NCBI GenBank assembly: GCA_008692225.1
Contig: VICG01000003.1
Coordinates: forward strand, 2,659,501 to 2,723,500
From: Monilinia fructicola
Lineage: Eukaryota; Ascomycota; Leotiomycetes; Helotiales; Sclerotiniaceae
Length of the DNA stretch: 64,000 nt
Direction of reading: 5' to 3'
Positions 56,773-64,000 of the stretch are shown here, in pieces. Below the pieces are notes generated by a model that was given only the letters and a program-made list of their open reading frames with translations, ran no database searches and was not told the DNA's origin. Numbering within the stretch: position 1 is the stretch's first letter; every line of letters begins with the position of its first letter. Position numbers and translations under genes: made by a program.

Positions 56773-59700
56773 AATCTTAATGACATCAAGTGTTCAAATC
56801 GGTCAGCTTTTGAGTTTGCCCAGGTACCTACTAGATAGTAGGTAGGTAGATAGGTAGATGAAGAATACTAGGTAGGTAAGGCAAGTTAGCTTGACACTTA
56901 TATTCATTTACCTTTTACTGTTTAGTAGATGATTCTCAATCATTACAACAAGACATACAAGTATCCATATCCAATTTTGACAACTTTAATGCTCTCTATG
57001 TATGGCATTCTAGACAGCATTGGTATCCAACCTTTCTCATACTACTACGTATATACATTCGTGGTGCATTTGCCACACGCCAGCTTTACTAGGTGATTGG
57101 TTACGAGTGGTCTACTGAAAAAGTTGCATTGCAGACAAATGCTTGTATGTATAGCATCTGCAGCCTTCTACTTACTGCACATCTACTGCAAACACAGTGG
57201 AAATGCTACTTGCATTCAAGACAAGTTACCAACTAACTTCGAGCTTGAAAATTTTCTTCCTTTTTCTTCTCCTTTTCCCCCTTCCCCCCTCCCCCTTCCC
57301 CCCTTCCCCTCTTCCCCTTTCCCTCCATCTACTCTCCAACGGTATTACAACTGTAATCTTCCTTGTCCATCTAAGCCACTTTTCTCGACCTGAACTCTCA
57401 AACTGTTTTCACTGTTCTTTCCCTACTTCGTAAACCTAGATGTCAATCAGGTATCAAATTAAGACATGGGACTAACCTTGGAATCGTCAGATACTTACTG
57501 ACTTAAGCGTTTGCTTTGAGTCATGAATGTCTGGAGATCTTCAGCACAGCCACTGTCAGTCAATTGGAAAAAGCACCCATCAATGACCATACTACTCTGT
57601 ATACTTGTTGCATTATCCGTACGGTCATAAATATCCAGGCTTACATCGAGTAGGTAGCTGATGCCTTTGCTTGAATCAATTGTCTCACAGACAGGGCAAA
57701 GACAAAGATTGGTTACTCCAGCACAGCACTACTGCTCGCATTACTCCACACCTACAAGGCTCGTGTTAATCTTCGAAACAGAGGTACAGCATGTCAATTA
57801 TTCTAATTCTCACTCACCCATGATCTCTCCAACGTATGATGACAATTAATTACCTCTTCCTAATCAATTCACTGGATCATTGAAGGATAATTTCCTAGTG
57901 GATCAGATGCTACGTCGCCTTGCATCTGTCTCATGCTCGAAATAATGGAAGCATTTCCTTGGTTGACACGTTCACCAATGTGTACTGTCTAGTGAGACCT
58001 AGGTCTTCTGGTACACTGGTAGGCTCTCTACACGACGTTCGGGAGGTACATTGTATTTACATCATGATGAGCTTGGAATCTCCATGAAAGTTCCAGTGGC
58101 ACTCGAGAACTCATTTCCGACTGCCGGTCCTTAACTCTCTATCCTTTCTCCAGTATCCACAACACGCTACTGCTAAGGTTAGGCAAAGCATTTCGGTCAT
58201 ATCAGACAAAAGAACAGCTACGGTATCCTGGAACAAGACTCTGTTACCCCGCCTTGCAACCCAAATGCATGTGAAACGGTCCGGCTGCATCATCTGCAAC
58301 TGTTTGTCCAATCCAAAAGTATCTCACTTCACCCTTCGATATGTACTATGTCAAAACTTTCAAACATTGGTGAGATATCTCAACCGTGTGATATGCTAAT
58401 TATATGAGAACCCGGGTAAAACCACAATAAGGCAATATCAAGGCAACCAAACCCAAGATCCCAGTATATGCAGTACCGTGTACGCTCATCATGTTGACCC
58501 AAGCATATATTTATGTTACATTAAGATTTCTTCAGCAAGCGATGGGCGTCCATTCATTCTATTGATACCCCAACGCAATACAACGTCAGAATCTTCACTA
58601 GCCTCATCGCGCGTGCGAATCATTCATTGCACATATATCAACAGGCTTTTCGTGTAACCAAGTCGATACTTTGATAGGAAGGAAGCTCACACCACCCTGA
58701 ATATGAGTGTAACGAAACACACAGAATGCAACGCTACGGACTCGGGAAGCAAAGCTTGCTTGCTTGCATATCCTCATTGTGTATGTACGAGGATAAGTCA
58801 ATGAACGGGCATACAAGTCAGGGTAGGTAGGGTAAGGTACGGTAGGGAAAGTAAGGCGGCACAGGATGGATGTAAAACATGATCTCCGTCAGTCAGCCTT
58901 TCAAGGCTAATAATCATCTCGGTTATTATACTCTCTTCATCTATTCATCTTCTTTGGCTCCGTGTACACATGATATTGATCCGAGCTTCGCCTCGGCAGC
59001 CTCCTTACCGATTCGCGAGTACTGCACTACACCATCCAACAATGACTGTTGGATGTACCTACGTACTGTACCTTCTCTATTCGGCCCATAGGATCCAACA
59101 ACATGTAAGACTCTACTCCCTGCACGTACAAAAAGTCGAGGTGCCTTCGTCTCTCACGTAAAAGATGTGGAGGGGCAGGATTTATGCTGGCATATCATTG
59201 GATTCATCTATACCCATAGCTACGTAGCCATTTCAGTCATGTATGCGAAATCTTCTGATAGAATTACATTCAAGACCCTCTGGTAGCCAATGTACCTCCT
59301 CGGAAACCATCCATTCAATTCGCTGCTCAATTACTCCAAGCACAAAGATGACATAAACCTCAGCCCTTTCCATGATTTTTCTCACCCCCACTCTTCTCCA
59401 TCTCTATTATTTAACTACGGCCATAAAAAGACGCAATATACTCGCACCTACGAACCAGTAAAAGCCTTCCAAGAACCAGGGAGTCAGAGCCGGCCGACAC
59501 TACTGCAACCGAGAGAGGTTTCCATAGCACTACTGTACGCTCGAGCAACTGGAATTTGAACCCTTGCTTTATGATTAACGGTTTTGGTGAGTGGTTTTGT
59601 GTGTCTGTGTGGAAAAGATGGAGATGGGAAATTAGATGGCGATGGAGGGAAAACACGGTATAGCAATGCTCGATTTGCTACGCTCTACTTTACTGTCACC

Positions 59701-60064
59701 ATGGTGAATGATGGTGGTGATTACCCCACCTCACTGATACAGATCCACGTTGTCCTTCTACTGTAAGGCACTTTCATAAATCTACGGATTGGATATGCTA
59801 AACTATAGTACCCCCATTCTCATCGCCTTTCGGCGTTTTAAAGTTTCAATATTGACCGTATTCAGCCCCGCCCAGCCCTGTGAAAGTTTAACAGATGCAA
59901 TTTTGTATTGATCTAGACTGGATTAGTCAGGGCTGACTTTCTGAGAAACCCAGGATGGACTAGCAAGCACGGGGGCCGAGGTGTTTAGATATTTCTTCTG
60001 TAGAAAGGATTGAGGGGTTTGGGGGCTCTGCTTCCGTGAAAGAGAAGACAAGACAAGAGAAGAC

Positions 60065-60095
60065 GGGAAGGGAAGGGAAGGGAAGGGAAGGAATG
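60065..60095. repeat. GGGAA pentanucleotide run
   Basis: GGGAAGGGAAGGGAAGGGAA on the plus strand, preceded by AGACAAGACAAGAGAAGACG. Confidence 0.9.
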
Positions 60096-63000
60096 ATATG
60101 GGGATGGCATCGGTGGGATGTGAACTTGGAGTAACTGAGAATCCCACTCCCAAGCTCGAATATCCTCCTTGTCAGAAGGATATACTGTAGAATACAAACA
60201 AAATGCACAATGTACATCATAATTTAATTTCAAATCAGATATAAAATAAGGTTAGAGACGGTAAGCCCGTTGAAGGCACAGTACAATATCGTTACATCCC
60301 TTGGATTTGCGAACCTTACCTGTAGATCTAGAAACGGCGGAATCCTACGTTGCTAGAGGTCACGAGTTAGTAATCGCTACATGCACTTTCACTGTATTGT
60401 GATTGAGTTTTACCTGGCGAGTGGCAAGAGAAGTAGTAAGAGGTACATCGTGATCCCGTTCGGGTTTTGACGAAGAGCATGAAGGGGAAGGGGGATTCAG
60501 GAGAGCCGATTGTCAAAGGGGCTTGGGAGGGCAGAGGAATGAGTCGCAGGTTGCTTTCTTATGCGTTTAGAGTAAGGATTTACGATGCCTTTCGAGTCCC
60601 ACCAGTTTAGTTCCTTAAAGGGTATACCGTAAAGCAACCACTGACTACTTCCCTCGGCCATTTAGAAACATCTTCAGGAGGCAGAGAGCAAAACCCGTAC
60701 CGAGCCTATCCCACTCTCCTGCCGCTCGTTGACTCAATCTCAGCATGATCCCCGAGAAAGTAGGTTCAAAATCCGATGCCATTGAAAGGGTACTATTTCC
60801 TGATACGGTACATTCTCAAGCAACCTCTAGCCTTACGAGGCTTATTGTATGCAAACCCGAAGGTAGATGACAAGGAGAACGGAAACGATCATCCCTGGCG
60901 ATTGGTGGTAGAAAAGCGTGATTACTCACACATTCTAGGTAGCAGGCTGTAAATCTGCACTGGAGGATTTTATCGGGCCTCGTACCGAGTCGTACGGGAG
61001 GAGTCATGTTCGCCATGAGGTTATTGCGATATCCCGGATTTGTTCATCTTGGTGACGGAGGCTCTGCCTGACAGCGTCGTGTCGCCTATGTGCCAAGCAG
61101 CTTATCTTCACTAGTGATCAGCTACAAGGAAGTTCCTAGAAGTCGCCGACTTGGACCGTTTATCTGGGTGCGGAAGCGATGTGACGATGAAGATGGGATA
61201 AAAGCTGATGGCGTGTATCAGATCAGCGGTGCAGGGAAGAGGGGGAGAGTGAAAGTGAAAGACGGGTGACTCGGGGTGAGGTGGGATGGAGTGACAACGT
61301 GGACCGCAATCTAGATTACGATTTTGGTTGCAGATGAGATGCACTGTGTACGAGATATGGAGGTGATGATGGCAAGACGAAGCTCAAAGCTCGCAGCGTG
61401 GCAGCCACCATCTCACGTCGGCGGATGCAATTGCATACCGTAATTGCGGGGACAAACAACACTCTCATCCTTCAAGGCTACAGGATTAATCTAAACGATG
61501 GATGGAAAATAAGAGAAAGCTGACTGTTATCTAATTGACATTGATTAGTATACAAATCTTCACACACCGGTATTGGGGCAAATAGTTCAATGTTCCAATC
61601 ACATTCGTCAATCGGGTATTGAGAGGGGTACGAGTAGATCTCAGACTAGAAGAACCAATATAATAAGCAAGCATGAAGGCGAGCTAGATGGTGCCCCCAA
61701 CCAACGTTTCCAGCAGGACAAGGCTACAGGACGTGCAGTAAACACACACTGTTTTAAAACTTGCCTATCCAGATTCCAGCTTTTCCATCAACGCCTCCGA
61801 TATACATCTGCCTAGTTCTCTAGCTTCTCCACCAACCAATCCATCCATGCGTCAAATTAAACGATCCCGTGAGCCCAGAGTCTAAATGTCGTTCCTGCGC
61901 CAATATAAGCGGTGTATGGATAGATGATATGATTTTCTTTATTAACATATAATTACATCCTGTAATGGGTGTTTGATAAAGGGCTGAAAGTCTTTCGGTA
62001 GATGGTTTGAATTGGAACCGATATTGTGATCAGCCGCTGATGACATTGGCGCCGGGACTAAATTACGTGCTAAAGTGGCTATCATACGGTATCATAAGAT
62101 ACATGATTGCTGATATGGGATAGATAATACTTTGTATTCATTGGCATCATCCCTTCCATGAATGCATTCGAGAAAAATGCCGACAGGCCAAACAAATGCT
62201 CATTTTCAAAAGTTGATTTTCAGCTCAAAGCCAAGACATCTGGATCTTTCCATTCAATCAATTCGACTTCAATAATCGTTACACAAACCCTTACTCACGT
62301 AACATATTTTCCGTTTCTTTTTTCCTTCTTGGCTTGTTCACCCTTACGATATGAAGCTGTAGTACAGTACCCAGCTTAGAGTCTTAGACCCATAGGGCGA
62401 AAAAGAAGGCTGAATCTCTGCACACTGTTGCATGCGCGCGGGATGTCCAAGCGAAACACGAGGTGTTGTATCACAACACTTGTCCATTTTTAGGATGAAC
62501 GTCGCCAACGTCCGTTGATCGGTTCGGGATATGTTTGGGCTGTATGGGTTTGGGTGGCGGTCTCAATTAAGTGCACATGGAGATACGATTTTTTCTCTTA
62601 TGATTGCGTATGCACACGGCGGTACTGTATTTGCTTGGCTACATGTGAGTTTACATTGTCTTTCGCTAATGGAGTTAGACAATCGGCTGGTCAGCCTTAG
62701 ACACGTTGAAGGGGGCAATACTGTATGTGTTGCATGTGGATAATGTCGGGTAGGGCTTTCGGTATATGTACGGACGGGGCTCGATATTATTGTTGGTGCT
62801 ACATGAATTACAGAGTAGATTATCCTTGAGTCAGGCAGGAGCTTCAAAGCGGATATCTTTTGTCTACTCATGAAGTTGTTGTGGTCTTTTTGTTGAGATA
62901 TCTCTGTATCAAATAAACATCAAGACAATAATCGAGTCTAATATTCAAACTTAGCTGGCTGTCATCACTCTTTGGCAGACACAGCAAACTCAACGTTTCA

Positions 63001-64000
63001 TCGTCGTGCAATCATTTAATGAGGCGTACGTGATATCATCATTCTTCTTCCTTGAGTCTTGCACAACTTCTCAGGCCATTGATTGCATCGATTTGAAATA
63101 CAAACACGTGTAGGTCAATAACAACTCTCTGATCACTTCGCACTACCAGCCTTGCAGTTTCGGAGATATAACCTAATAATACCCGAAATCCTTCCCCAGT
63201 TTCCCCCTGAAAAAACTCAATCTCATCTCGTCCACCTGCATCTGTTGAATGACTTGAATCTACACGGTCAAAAAGTATATACTGTAGTAACTGTACCATC
63301 TCCTGGCCCGTACTCGGCCCGATGGAAAATTCTCATGCTCGTGCTATTCAGCAGGTCTCATGCTGTAACATGGATATGTATGATTAAGGATTCGATCATT
63401 CGAGGGATAGATGCAATCCATGTAACGTCTCCTGACTACTTTCTCTCTCTCTCTCTTCACGTAAAGGACTAGCTAGTTAGAGCACATGCGCACAAATGAT
63501 ACTCCAACTCTACGCACCATGTGTATAGGACCGTATTATCTGCCGCTGTTTAACCAAACATCAGACTATCGAAACACACAAGACATCACAACATCTTGTA
63601 AAAGAAAATACGTCTTCGCGCAAAGTCTTGGTGAAATGAACTTCGTCCGCCATGCCGTTTTCTAGGGCTGGTTTTGACTTTGGCCTAAGGCATAAGAAAG
63701 GATGGCTCGGAGTCTCGGCTCCGATATTTAACCGGTAAGGCGGGGATGAAGAGTGAAGAACAATTTGGAATTTTCTAAATGTAGACGCAAGTTTGAAGAA
63801 GGAAACCTTGAGACTGCATACCAATAAGAAAAGATTTCATCACCTGATTATCATTGGTCAAGCTTCCCCCTTTTCCGATTCTATTCACTCTGGAGTATAA
63901 GCGAGAATTTGAGATTGTTTGATTTGATACTTCAAATTTGGGCGCAGAGCTTGTGTGATCACGGTGGCAACATCAGCATCAACATCATCATCAACAATAG

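Larger units (their letters stand above)
52553..64000. other. 11.4 kb without supported genes
   Basis: Numerous short frames occur on both strands but none shows a domain, a plausible exon chain or clear coding composition. The best is 63039-63299 on the minus strand (ATG, 86 codons, EIEFFQGETGEGFRVLLGYI), not strong enough to call. The sequence is full of microsatellites (listed), TACTGTA words, TACTCCGTA words and CCTAGG-type palindromes. The last 100 bases (CATCAGCATCAACATCATCA) may lead into the next gene. Confidence 0.55.

Noticed and set aside
59480..59570. tRNA-like T-arm (GGTTCAAATTCC on the minus strand)
   Set aside because: One base too long for the T loop, and I could not fold a matching acceptor, D and anticodon arm.

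Overview
The window looks like nuclear DNA of a filamentous ascomycete. Genes are interrupted by short introns (about 50-210 bp) with GT..AG ends and CTAAC/CTGAC-type branch sites, there are no operons, and a 6.4 kb AT-only repeat block with an RIP-like (repeat-induced point mutation) look sits at the left end. From remembered protein resemblance I would place it in Leotiomycetes (Botrytis/Sclerotinia relatives); that placement is an inference. I saw no rRNA, no convincing tRNA, no CRISPR array and no virus.

Layout. 1-6450: almost pure A+T repeat graveyard with several decayed inverted-repeat elements, a nested insertion whose pre-insertion copy is still present, a 28-bp minisatellite and very long AAT and ATTATTT microsatellites. 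6451-10013: ordinary base composition, no convincing gene. 10014-11904 (+): polynucleotide kinase 3'-phosphatase (DNA repair), recognisable along its whole length but broken by four single-base indels. 11905-17042: intergenic with simple repeats. 17043-18926 (+): conserved Ser/Pro-rich fungal protein. 18927-24670: no gene seen. 24671-26169 (-): histone chaperone Rtt106. 26714-27591 (-): endosomal syntaxin Pep12. 28101-28617: Tourist-like MITE (short non-autonomous transposon). 29081-31153 (+): nuclear pore anchor Ndc1. 32481-34192 (+): acetyl-CoA hydrolase/CoA-transferase Ach1. 35561-44485: small lineage-type genes without recognised function, two of them apparently damaged. 45278-46906 (+): cyclase-family enzyme. 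47360-48150: degenerate repeat cluster. 50207-52552 (-): C2H2 zinc-finger regulator. 52553-64000: 11.4 kb with simple repeats but no gene I can support.

The recognisable genes are housekeeping genes of separate processes (DNA end repair, chromatin assembly, vesicle fusion, nuclear pore, acetyl-CoA metabolism) and do not form a pathway or cluster. The main points of interest are the nested foldback elements with a paired empty site, the homopolymer-type frameshifts confined to the repair gene, a small gene with an in-frame TAG at codon 9, and the large gene-free stretch upstream of the zinc-finger gene.
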